Source of the DNA: JACZWZ01 sp036478235
GTDB taxonomy: Bacteria > Actinomycetota > Acidimicrobiia > Spongiisociales > UBA11373
Assembly: GCA_036478235.1 (NCBI GenBank)
Contig: JAZGDZ010000008.1
Coordinates: 1 to 14,190, forward strand
Reading direction: 5' to 3'
Length of the DNA stretch: 14,190 nucleotides
The notes under the pieces were generated by a model. It had not been told where the DNA came from, searched no databases, and worked only from the letters and a program-made list of their open reading frames with translations. Positions 5,982-12,284 of this stretch are shown here, in pieces. The position numbers and the translations under genes are program-made. Position 1 is the first letter of the stretch; every line of letters begins with the position of its first letter.

Positions 5982-6596
5982 ATGCCGCTACACGAAGACG
6001 TGCTAAAGATCTCGGACGAGGCGATCGAAGCGATACTCGGGATCCGGGCCAATGAACCCGACGCCGACGAGCTGACCCTCAACGTCGGCATCACCGGTGT
6101 GAGCGACCTGCAGTTCGTATACGAGCTGACCTTCATCCCCCTCACCGATGCCGGCGACGAAGACGTCCTCCAGCACTTTGGTGATCTACCAGTGCTGACG
6201 CGGGCCGACAGCGCGGGGCGTCTGGAAGGGGCGACGATCACCATTCGCGACGGCGGCCTGGCGATCGACAACCCGAACTCCCCGAGCCCGCCGATTGCAC
6301 AGGCTCAAGGAGTGACAGAGGGTCCGGTAGCCGACCGGGTTCGCGCCGTGCTGGAGAATCAGATCAACCCGGCGATCGCCGCGCACGGGGGATTCGCCGA
6401 ACTCGTCTCCGTCGAGGACGGCACCGCCTTCCTGCGGATGGGAGGCGGATGCCAAGGCTGCAGCATCGCCCAAGTGACCCTGACCCAGGGCATCGAGGTC
6501 GCCATCAAGGATGCGGTGTCGGAGATCAACCACGTGGTCGACGTGACCGATCACGCCGCTGGAACCAACCCGTACTACGAGTCGGCGAAGAAGTAG
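5982..6596 (+). CDS. nfuA: Fe-S cluster carrier, degenerate A-type domain plus NifU domain (NfuA-like)
   Basis: A 204-aa protein in two parts. Residues about 5-98 look like the A-type (HesB/IscA) carrier fold ending in 'IDNPNSPSPP', but the three conserved cysteines of that family are absent, as in NfuA proteins. Residues about 115-190 form a NifU-type domain: 'VRAVLENQINPAIAAHGGFAELV', then GGGCQGCS with C157 and C160. These cysteines can bridge a [4Fe-4S] cluster between two subunits for delivery to apo-proteins in the cytoplasm. ATG 5982 fits the domain start and has a TACGAT box 8 nt upstream; the open frame extends far upstream only because it antisenses the ATP-grasp gene. No isc or suf genes are adjacent. 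Function is well supported. Confidence 0.88.
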   Translation: MPLHEDVLKISDEAIEAILGIRANEPDADELTLNVGITGVSDLQFVYELTFIPLTDAGDEDVLQHFGDLPVLTRADSAGRLEGATITIRDGGLAIDNPNSPSPPIAQAQGVTEGPVADRVRAVLENQINPAIAAHGGFAELVSVEDGTAFLRMGGGCQGCSIAQVTLTQGIEVAIKDAVSEINHVVDVTDHAAGTNPYYESAKK

Positions 6597-6676
6597 TACA
6601 GGGCGCCGAGCAGAGCGAGGCACATCCAAGGCGGGGTTCGAGGACGAACAGGACTCGAAGACCGCCGAGCATTCGT

Positions 6677-6796
6677 ACTCACCCCCCACCGCTGGTGCCA
6701 CTCGGCTGCGCCGCGCCAGTCCACCCCCCACCTTGGTGCTATGCGGCTGCGCCGCGCGAGTCCACCCCCCACCAATCGGCCTACGGCCGATTGACT
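6677..6796. repeat. 41-bp tandem repeat, 2.9 copies, each with a variable hairpin
   Basis: Unit 1 (6677-6717) and unit 2 (6718-6758) are each 41 bp, and partial unit 3 runs 6759-6796. Each begins with AGTCCACCCCCCACC or a near match. In units 1 and 2 this is followed by a GGTG that can pair with CACC, and then by a GGCTGCGCC core. In unit 2 the core is a perfect 5-bp stem, GCGGC-TGC-GCCGC (6743-6755). In unit 3 the place is taken by a different perfect hairpin, AATCGGCC-TAC-GGCCGATT (6774-6792). Both cores have 3-nt loops. The array begins 81 bp after the nfuA stop and may serve as its terminator or as a mobile repeat. The rest of the gap (6597-6676 and 6797-6999) holds no gene or RNA that I can support. 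Confidence 0.7.
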
Positions 6797-6999
6797 CCCC
6801 TGCAAGTGTGCGGACCGGGACCGGCCGCAGCCAGAGACAACTCTCAGGTGGGGCCCAACAGGAACTAAACCATCCCAGTGATCTCAGCTAGCTCGGGCTG
6901 CAGGATCGGACGAACGGTGTGGTGATGTTTCGAGAGTCACCCCTGGAGCTCTCCCAGATTCGGGGGTGGTGATCGATCCTTCGCCCAACGGCCGGGTTG

Positions 7000-7021
7000 T
7001 ATTTGTGGCATATTTGTGGCA
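7000..7021 (+). promoter_or_regulatory. Tandem 11-bp direct repeat (TATTTGTGGCA x2), probable toxin-antitoxin operator
   Basis: TATTTGTGGCA occurs at 7000-7010 and again at 7011-7021. A degenerate third copy (7 of 11 matches, in the register ATTTGTGGCAT) runs through 7023-7033 into the antitoxin ATG at 7032. An 11-bp period places each copy on the same helix face. Ribbon-helix-helix antitoxins commonly autorepress by binding such short repeats over their own promoter. The A+T-rich stretch (CATATT, CATTGT, TTATAG) is likely also the promoter itself. Confidence 0.5.
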
Positions 7022-7031
7022 TTGTTATAGC

Positions 7032-7268
7032 ATGCCAAGGACGCGAGTGAGCACCACTGTCGACGAGGCTCTCTTGACGAGCGCGCGCAAGTTGCGCTCC
7101 GAACTGAACGACGCAGCGCTACTCGATGAAGCGCTCCAGGCTCTGGTCGGGAGGCATCGAACGGCCGAGATCGACGCTGCCTACCGGGCATACGATGAGC
7201 ATCCGATCGACGAGACCGATGAGTGGGGTGACCTGGCTTCGTTCCGTCAGGCTGCGGCAGAATCGTGA
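7032..7268 (+). CDS. Type II antitoxin, ribbon-helix-helix (MazE/VapB-like)
   Basis: A 78-aa protein. The N-terminus TRVSTTVDEALLTSARKL looks like an RHH DNA-binding fold: strand about 4-10, helix about 11-22, turn at about S23-N26, second helix 27-40. The acidic C-terminal half (AEIDAAYRAYDEHPIDETDEWGD) is likely the disordered part that wraps and neutralises the toxin. ATG 7032 is chosen because the RHH strand begins immediately after it. A start at 6966 would add 22 residues read through the operator repeats. Its TGA overlaps the toxin GTG as GTGA, indicating translational coupling. Predicted to autorepress through the repeats at 7000-7021. The family-level call is good; the exact antitoxin subfamily is uncertain. 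Confidence 0.82.
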   Translation: MPRTRVSTTVDEALLTSARKLRSELNDAALLDEALQALVGRHRTAEIDAAYRAYDEHPIDETDEWGDLASFRQAAAES

Positions 7269-7594
7269 CTGCCCTGCCCTCCCGAGGCGAGGTCTGGTGG
7301 TCCGAAATCCCCGAGATCGGGCGGCGTCCCGTTGTCGTTCTCTCGCGTGACGCGGCTATCCCGAGACTTCGACGGGCCCTGGTCGCTCCCTGCACGACCA
7401 GGATTCGCAGCCTCCCCAGCGAAGTCGTGCTCGAGGTCGAAGATGACCCGATCCCGCGACGTTCGGCGGTGAATCTCGACTCCGTCGAGAGCGTTTCCAT
7501 CGGTGTTCTCGTTGAACGCATCGGTCGCCTCAGCGACGACCAGATGCGCCAGGTCTGCTCCGCCCTGGCGGTGGCCGTGGACTGCGAGGACTGA
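7265..7594 (+). CDS. MazF/PemK-type mRNA interferase toxin
   Basis: A 109-aa toxin of the MazF/PemK (CcdB-fold) family, a sequence-specific endoribonuclease when free of antitoxin. Diagnostic segments are RGEVWWSEIPEIGRRPVVVLSRD (7-29, the conserved N-terminal strand pair with the RPVVVLS motif), 'VAPCTTRIRSLPSEVVLE' (40-57, with the T-T and R residues typical of the active site) and 'RRSAVNLDSVESV' (65-77). Length is normal for the family and all core motifs are present, so it appears intact. GTG 7265 overlaps the antitoxin stop by 4 nt, and no separate ribosome-binding site is obvious. It converges with plsB, 35 bp away, in a gap with no clear hairpin. The cleavage site of the RNA cannot be predicted. 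Confidence 0.88.
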   Translation: MTALPSRGEVWWSEIPEIGRRPVVVLSRDAAIPRLRRALVAPCTTRIRSLPSEVVLEVEDDPIPRRSAVNLDSVESVSIGVLVERIGRLSDDQMRQVCSALAVAVDCED

Positions 7595-7629
7595 CAAGAC
7601 CGGCCGACCCGCGTCCGGAGCGCCCTGTT

Positions 7630-9969
7630 CTAGCCGAAGCGCAGCCGCTCTACCTCTTCGACCAGCGCCACGACCCCTCTGACCTCTGCCGCCAGCGACT
7701 CCCGTTCGGCAAGCCGGCCCACCTCGCCTCCGGCCAGCAGCCCCCGGTTCTTGGCGAGACCGGTCGCATTGCGGAATAGCACCGTGGACACGGCCTCCGG
7801 GCTGCGAATGCGGCGCTGCGCCCGGTACTGGGCGCCCAGGGCGAGGGCGGCCTTCTCCAGCTCGCCGGGCTCGGCGTCCCGCCTGAAGTCGACGTCCACC
7901 AGTGCATCCGCCAGAACCAGGTAGGCCTCGAAAACGGGCCGCAGAACCCAGGGTGACGCCGCGGGACGAAGCCGCTGCAGCACCCCCACCGCATTCCCCG
8001 CGACCACCTCATCCCGCCAACCGGGGACCGATGCCTCGAGCTCGGCCGTCAGCTCGACGTGGAACTCCTCGCGCTCGGCGAAGAAGAACTCGAACTTGAG
8101 GAGGTCGCGCACCATGCGCACCGTTTCCCAGAACGCATCCTCCGGGTCACCAACAGCCGAGGCCGCCGCAGCCAGTGCCAGCTCGGCGATGGCGCCGGTC
8201 GTGAAGAAGTGGACGATGGTGTTGCGGTAGTAGGCGGCAGCGAGAGGCTGCTCGATGGCATACACGACTTCGCGGCCACCGTCGATCCGGTTGACAACAC
8301 CGTGGTCGACCAATGCATCGAGCGCCCCCCGAACGACGGCCCGATCCTCGAGGTCGACCCGCTCGGTGACCGGTAGATCCCTCCGCTCCACGTAATCGAC
8401 GAATTCGCGCAACGCATCGAGAGTCTCCGCCACGGTCACCGCCCGGTCGCCGGTTCCGAGCAGTGCCAGGGTCACGAGCGAGATCGGGGTGATCGGGGTG
8501 ACGCGGTTGATTCGAACGGCCACCTCGAAGGCAAGCTTCTGAATCTCCAAGTTGGATTCGTCGGACTCCGGTTCGTGCCCGGCTTCGTAGCGCTGCACGG
8601 CATCGGCGACGCGGATGGGCTCACCGAAGTTGATGTAGATGCGGCCGTACCGCCGACGCATCGCTCGCAGCACCCGCACCATCCACCCGAACGACTCCTT
8701 CTCCTTGGCCCCGCCGCGCTGTTCGGCCGCGTGGGCGCCCACGTCCTGGATCTGGTCGTAGGCGATCGAAGTCGGAATGAGCACCACGTCCTCGCACGAC
8801 CCCCTGCGCCAGGAATCGACCACGTAAGACAGAAGTCCGTACTTTGGTTCCCGAAGCTTGCCGATCCTCGACCGACCGCCTTCGATGTACCACTCGAGCG
8901 GGAACCGCTTCTCGAGCAGATAGTCCAGGTACCGCTTCAGCGTGTACTTGTACGGCTCGTCGTCCTGGAACGTCCGCCGGATGAAGAAGAGCCCGTGCCG
9001 GCGCACCAATGGTCCGACCGGAAAGAAGTTCATGTTGATCCCCCCGGCGGTGTGGTTCGGGGGAAGACCGTTCTCGTACAGCACGTACGTGAGGGCCAAG
9101 TGGTCCATGTTCGACTTGTGGCTCGGCAGGAAGGCCAGAGAGTGGCGCTGCCCCAACTCGGCGATGCGCTCCAGCGCCTCCGGGTCGTAGCCGATCCTGC
9201 GGTCGTAACCCTGGGTGTACACCAGCCGGATGAGGGCGGCGACGAGATCGATCACGAATGTGCTCGGGCGGGCGGCGATCTCCTTCAGGTAGCGCGCCGT
9301 CTTGCGTTGCAGGTCGTCGACCCGCTCCCCGGTTCGGGCCGCCATTTGCTCGAGCCCCAGCTGGAACTTGGCCGAGCCGAGCAGGTCCTCGGCGAGAAGC
9401 CGCGGCACCTTGTACCGGTTTCCCCGCAGCCTGCGCTCGGCCACTTCCAGGGCCAGGCCTCCTTGCAGTGCGACGTATTCGGCGAACCCGTGCGGGTCGT
9501 CGGGATGAGCAGCCCTGGCACCGACCCAGCGGGCGCGCAGCTCGCCGACGGTCGCCGGAGCCCCGGCGACGATCCGGATCCGATCCGGCCGAAAGCGTAC
9601 GAACAGCTCCTGGAGCAGCCGGTTGGGATCGCGGGGATCGCCGAGCGTGATGAGGTCGACCAGGCGGGGGATGCGCCGCCCGCTACGGCGCGGGCCCAGC
9701 CAGGCGACCCGCAGCGGTACCAGGAGCGGGTCGCCGGGAGATGCAGCCACCTCCTCGAGCTCGGCCCCTATCGAGCGCCGAGAGCGGCGGCGGCGTGAAG
9801 GGGGCGCAGCACACACCCGGTAATCGACCGACTCGGGCCGGTGCCGCTCGATCCACTGGCCGACGAGACGCCGTTCCAGTGAGGACGAAGCATCGACCAG
9901 GAACACCACCGGGCGCCCCCCCGCCTTGGGCCACTGCGCCTCACGCTCGGGCGGCACCGCTCGCAGCAT
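7630..9969 (-). CDS. plsB: Glycerol-3-phosphate O-acyltransferase
   Basis: First acylation of sn-glycerol-3-phosphate from acyl-CoA or acyl-ACP, giving lysophosphatidate at the membrane. The four acyltransferase blocks are clear: H284-KSNM-D289 (the HX4D catalytic pair, in LPSHKSNMDHLAL), 'GGINMNFFPVGPLVRRHGLFFIRR' (309-332), WYIEGGRSRIGKLREPKYG (360-378) with EGGRSR binding the substrate phosphate, and VLIPTSIAYDQI (396-407). At 779 aa it matches the long PlsB class, such as mycobacterial PlsB2 at about 790. ATG 9969 is chosen because GAGG lies 8 nt upstream and upstream codons read like antisense of neighbouring sequence; GTG 9972 is adjacent. It is last in the minus-strand run, 118 bp after the SDR gene. 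Confidence 0.92.
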   Translation of the reverse strand: MLRAVPPEREAQWPKAGGRPVVFLVDASSSLERRLVGQWIERHRPESVDYRVCAAPPSRRRRSRRSIGAELEEVAASPGDPLLVPLRVAWLGPRRSGRRIPRLVDLITLGDPRDPNRLLQELFVRFRPDRIRIVAGAPATVGELRARWVGARAAHPDDPHGFAEYVALQGGLALEVAERRLRGNRYKVPRLLAEDLLGSAKFQLGLEQMAARTGERVDDLQRKTARYLKEIAARPSTFVIDLVAALIRLVYTQGYDRRIGYDPEALERIAELGQRHSLAFLPSHKSNMDHLALTYVLYENGLPPNHTAGGINMNFFPVGPLVRRHGLFFIRRTFQDDEPYKYTLKRYLDYLLEKRFPLEWYIEGGRSRIGKLREPKYGLLSYVVDSWRRGSCEDVVLIPTSIAYDQIQDVGAHAAEQRGGAKEKESFGWMVRVLRAMRRRYGRIYINFGEPIRVADAVQRYEAGHEPESDESNLEIQKLAFEVAVRINRVTPITPISLVTLALLGTGDRAVTVAETLDALREFVDYVERRDLPVTERVDLEDRAVVRGALDALVDHGVVNRIDGGREVVYAIEQPLAAAYYRNTIVHFFTTGAIAELALAAAASAVGDPEDAFWETVRMVRDLLKFEFFFAEREEFHVELTAELEASVPGWRDEVVAGNAVGVLQRLRPAASPWVLRPVFEAYLVLADALVDVDFRRDAEPGELEKAALALGAQYRAQRRIRSPEAVSTVLFRNATGLAKNRGLLAGGEVGRLAERESLAAEVRGVVALVEEVERLRFG

Positions 9970-10054
9970 CACTGGTGCCTCGAAGTCACGACCACCCGGC
10001 GAAGTTACTCCGCCGCGGCCAGCGGCGCCCGGCGACCTGCTGGGCGCGGTGTTC

Positions 10055-10082
10055 CTGCGGGCTGCAAGCTGCCTGCTGCAAG
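10055..10082. repeat. Heptanucleotide array C: four CTGCNNG units
   Basis: CTGCGGG, CTGCAAG, CTGCCTG and CTGCAAG follow each other exactly at 7-bp steps on the plus strand. The array starts 5 bp beyond the SDR stop codon (10088-10090, minus strand) and lies in the SDR-plsB gap. It has a fixed 4-5 bp core with two variable bases, like arrays A, B and D, but a different sequence. GCTGCAAGCT-like segments give local dyad symmetry. Confidence 0.6.
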
Positions 10083-10087
10083 CTCTC

Positions 10088-10852
10088 CTATCGGGGCCCC
10101 ATCCGAGCCCCGGCGTCGAGCCTGACCACCTCGCCGTTGAGGAGGGCGTTCTCCATGAAATGCTGCACGAGTGCCGCGAACTCGTCCGGAGCCCCGAGAC
10201 GCTTCGGAAAGACGTGGATCTGTGACAACTTCTCCTTGAACTCGGGCCCGGCGCCATCGAGCAGCGGCGTGTCCATGATTCCGGGAGCGATGGTCATCAC
10301 CCGCACACCGATCGAGGCCAGGTCGCGTGCCAGCGGGAGAGTCATCGCAGCCACACCGCCCTTCGACGCCGAATACGCGGCTTGGCCGATCTGGCCCTCG
10401 AAGGCGGCGATCGACGCCACATTGACGATCAACCCGCGCCCTCCGTCTGAATCGGGCTCGTTCTCGGCCATTACCCCCGCGGCCCGCCTGGTCACATCGA
10501 AGGTCCCGATCAGGTTCACCCCGACCACGAACTCGAAGAGGTCGAGCGGAAACAGTTCACCGGATCGAGTAACCACCCGGTGCGCCGGCGCAACCCCGGC
10601 GGCGTTGACGCAGACGTCGAGGCCGCCCAGCACCTCGGCAATGTGAGCGACGGCCGCGGCGACCTCGTCGGAGTCCCGCACGTCGGCCGCAGCGAATACT
10701 CCGTCCAACTCGGCGGAGACATCGCCACCCGAACTGCCGGGCAGATCGAGAATCCCGACCTTTGCGCCGCCCGTAGTCAGCCGGCGTACCGTGGCTCCGC
10801 CCAGCCCACTGGCGCCGCCCGTGACCAGGACTCGCGAACCGGCGACCTGCAT
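10088..10852 (-). CDS. Short-chain dehydrogenase/reductase, 3-hydroxyacyl-CoA dehydrogenase type
   Basis: A 254-aa classical SDR. The glycine-rich cofactor loop TGGASGLG is at 11-18. D36 at the end of the second strand favours NAD(H) over NADP(H). NAAG is at 83-86, and the catalytic residues are S147 ('VNVASIAAF'), Y160 and K164 (YSASK). The sequence pattern, including 'FEGQIGQAAYSASKGGVAAMTLPLARDLA' and 'APGIMDTPLL', strongly resembles the HSD17B10 / type-2 3-hydroxyacyl-CoA dehydrogenase group, so oxidation of a 3-hydroxyacyl-CoA in fatty-acid or branched-chain breakdown is likely. GGAGG at about 10857-10861 serves ATG 10852; GTG 10855 lies too close to it. It starts 13 bp after the HAD gene ends, so the two are probably cotranscribed. 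Confidence 0.85.
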   Translation of the reverse strand: MQVAGSRVLVTGGASGLGGATVRRLTTGGAKVGILDLPGSSGGDVSAELDGVFAAADVRDSDEVAAAVAHIAEVLGGLDVCVNAAGVAPAHRVVTRSGELFPLDLFEFVVGVNLIGTFDVTRRAAGVMAENEPDSDGGRGLIVNVASIAAFEGQIGQAAYSASKGGVAAMTLPLARDLASIGVRVMTIAPGIMDTPLLDGAGPEFKEKLSQIHVFPKRLGAPDEFAALVQHFMENALLNGEVVRLDAGARMGPR

Positions 10853-10865
10853 CACGCCTCCCGGA

Positions 10866-11816
10866 TCACACGTGGCCCGGGGGCTGTGGGATGTCTGCCA
10901 GCGCCTTGCCGCGCGCTTCGACTATCTCGTCGGCAATCTGCTCGAGCGAATCCATGAGCCAGAGATAGGCCGCCTGGTCCTCGCCGAAGTTCGCCTCTGC
11001 CATCCCTTGCACTCTCCCCTGCTCCTGAAGCTCGCGAACGTTGCGGAAGTTGTTCTTCGGCTCGGTGGTGTACACCCCGAGCGTCTTGCCGCCGCGTTCG
11101 TTCACGATGCTGAAGCAGGGAACGTCGCTCGGTCCATCGGCGACGTAGATCATGTTGCGTATCGGCACCCGCCGCTGATCCCGGCTCATCCGGGCATTCA
11201 CGTCGATTGCGGAACTCTTGTTGACGCCCTTGTTGATCTCGAAGATCGCCCTGGTCTTGGTCGTGTTGTCGATGGAGTATCCGATGTGGCTGATGGGATG
11301 GGGTGTTTCGTCGACATCCAGTCGATCGCGAAACCCCGGGGGCGCCGGGCGTTCGATGAACGAATTCGCCCAGATTCCGTCGAGGTGAGGGCCGATGACG
11401 CTCCCCTCGATCATCTGACGGATCCCGGTAGAAACCACGTAGTGCTCGACCGTGATCCCCTCCTTGACGTACCTGGGATCTTCCTGGACCCGCTTGCGGG
11501 TGGCCTCGAAGAACTCCGGGATGCCCGGGGCGGTCTCGATCCCGGCGCCCAGTTCGCGGAGGCGATCGTTGGTCAGACCGTCGAAAATGCCGTGCTCGAC
11601 GTAGGAGAGGATGTGCAGCAGGTAGGCCGAATCGCGGCTGATCGAGACGCCGCGACGCTCGTAGAACTCTTGGAGACCGTCGACTTCGCGCCAGAAATCG
11701 GCCTCGGCGACACCGTAGGCGGCGAACAGCGGATCCTGCTGGTTGCCGGGGATGAGCGTCCGATCGAAATCCCAAAGGAAGGCGACGACCGTCTGGGTAT
11801 ACAACGGAACGGGCAT
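10866..11816 (-). CDS. HAD-superfamily hydrolase (phosphoserine-phosphatase-like)
   Basis: A 316-aa cytoplasmic HAD phosphatase. Motif I is WDFDRTLIP with nucleophile D16 and acid/base D18; motif II is VVSTG with S129; motif III lysine is probably K187 or K196; motif IV is YVADGPSDVPCF with D227 and D231. A cap domain likely spans about 25-115. Residues 145-225 are longer than in simple phosphatases and may add substrate specificity. ATG 11816 is chosen because motif I follows at once; the open frame continues upstream only as antisense of the neighbours. It starts 8 bp after the small upstream gene and ends 13 bp before the SDR, so it is operonic. The substrate is unknown. Proximity to plsB makes a lipid-related phosphate ester an option, which is a guess. 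Confidence 0.82.
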   Translation of the reverse strand: MPVPLYTQTVVAFLWDFDRTLIPGNQQDPLFAAYGVAEADFWREVDGLQEFYERRGVSISRDSAYLLHILSYVEHGIFDGLTNDRLRELGAGIETAPGIPEFFEATRKRVQEDPRYVKEGITVEHYVVSTGIRQMIEGSVIGPHLDGIWANSFIERPAPPGFRDRLDVDETPHPISHIGYSIDNTTKTRAIFEINKGVNKSSAIDVNARMSRDQRRVPIRNMIYVADGPSDVPCFSIVNERGGKTLGVYTTEPKNNFRNVRELQEQGRVQGMAEANFGEDQAAYLWLMDSLEQIADEIVEARGKALADIPQPPGHV

Positions 11817-11824
11817 GACTCCGT

Positions 11825-12232
11825 TCAGGGTACTTCGGGACCCCCAAAGCAGATGCGATCTCCGTCGTTCCACCACGCCTGGAGATGCAGGGCGCACCCC
11901 CTGAGGGCGTTGTGGGCGTCCCCCATGCGATCGGCCGGCACCAGCACGGCAACCCGCCACCCGACGGCGACGGCCGCGGCCGCCACCGGCCCGAGAGGAG
12001 CCAGCTCCTGACGCCTGGACGGGAAGAACTCGACCACGCCCTGACGCGAAGCGAGCACTGCGACCCCGTCCAGGCCCGAAACCGCGGCGAAGGAACCGAG
12101 CGGCGTCTCCACCACCTCGCCCTCGTAATGCATGTGGATAGAGGCGGCCACACTCGCCGCCGTCGAATGCGTGACCGTCTGCGCCGGTGCCAGAACCACG
12201 GGGCGTCCCTCTCCGGGGTGGATTACAAGCAT
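11825..12232 (-). CDS. Conserved-looking hypothetical protein, 135 aa
   Basis: I do not recognise this protein. ATG 12232 gives 135 aa with sensible composition: a strand-rich first half (MLVIHPGEGRPVVLAPAQTV, 'GEVVETPLGSFAAVSG', 'GVAVLASRQGVVEFFPS'), an Ala/Val-rich segment at about 80-100 that is probably buried rather than membrane-spanning, and a C-terminus with paired Trp (AWWNDGDRICFGGPEVP). No signal peptide or catalytic motif is evident. A TAAACT sequence lies 2 bp before the ATG. It begins a probable operon, ending 8 bp before the HAD gene. Divergent from the aconitase X gene with a 52-bp gap. The alternative that it is a spurious frame is less likely, because the spacing to the HAD gene is tight and the stop is well placed. 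Confidence 0.6.
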   Translation of the reverse strand: MLVIHPGEGRPVVLAPAQTVTHSTAASVAASIHMHYEGEVVETPLGSFAAVSGLDGVAVLASRQGVVEFFPSRRQELAPLGPVAAAAVAVGWRVAVLVPADRMGDAHNALRGCALHLQAWWNDGDRICFGGPEVP

Positions 12233-12284
12233 GTAGTTTACAGCCCTGAGCCCAGGCTCTGCAGGATCGACAAGACTCCCCCGG

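Noticed and set aside
6630..6660. Possible tRNA T-arm (GGGTTCGAGGAC)
   Set aside because: The flanking bases do not pair as a T-stem, and no matching acceptor or anticodon arm is found.
6797..6999. Possible remnant of an insertion sequence between the 41-bp repeats and the antitoxin
   Set aside because: The stretch contains small dyads such as GGAGCTCTCC but no transposase fragment or paired terminal repeats that I can recognise.
8575..9798. 407-codon plus-strand open frame opposite plsB
   Set aside because: High-GC antisense shadow with no recognisable domain; plsB motifs are complete on the other strand. The same applies to the minus-strand frame at 3651-4541 opposite the ATPase gene.
9970..10257. 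N-terminal extension of PlsB to 10257
   Set aside because: It overlaps the SDR gene and array C in another frame and is Arg/Ser-rich shadow sequence. ATG 9969 has a GAGG ribosome-binding site and matches the usual length.
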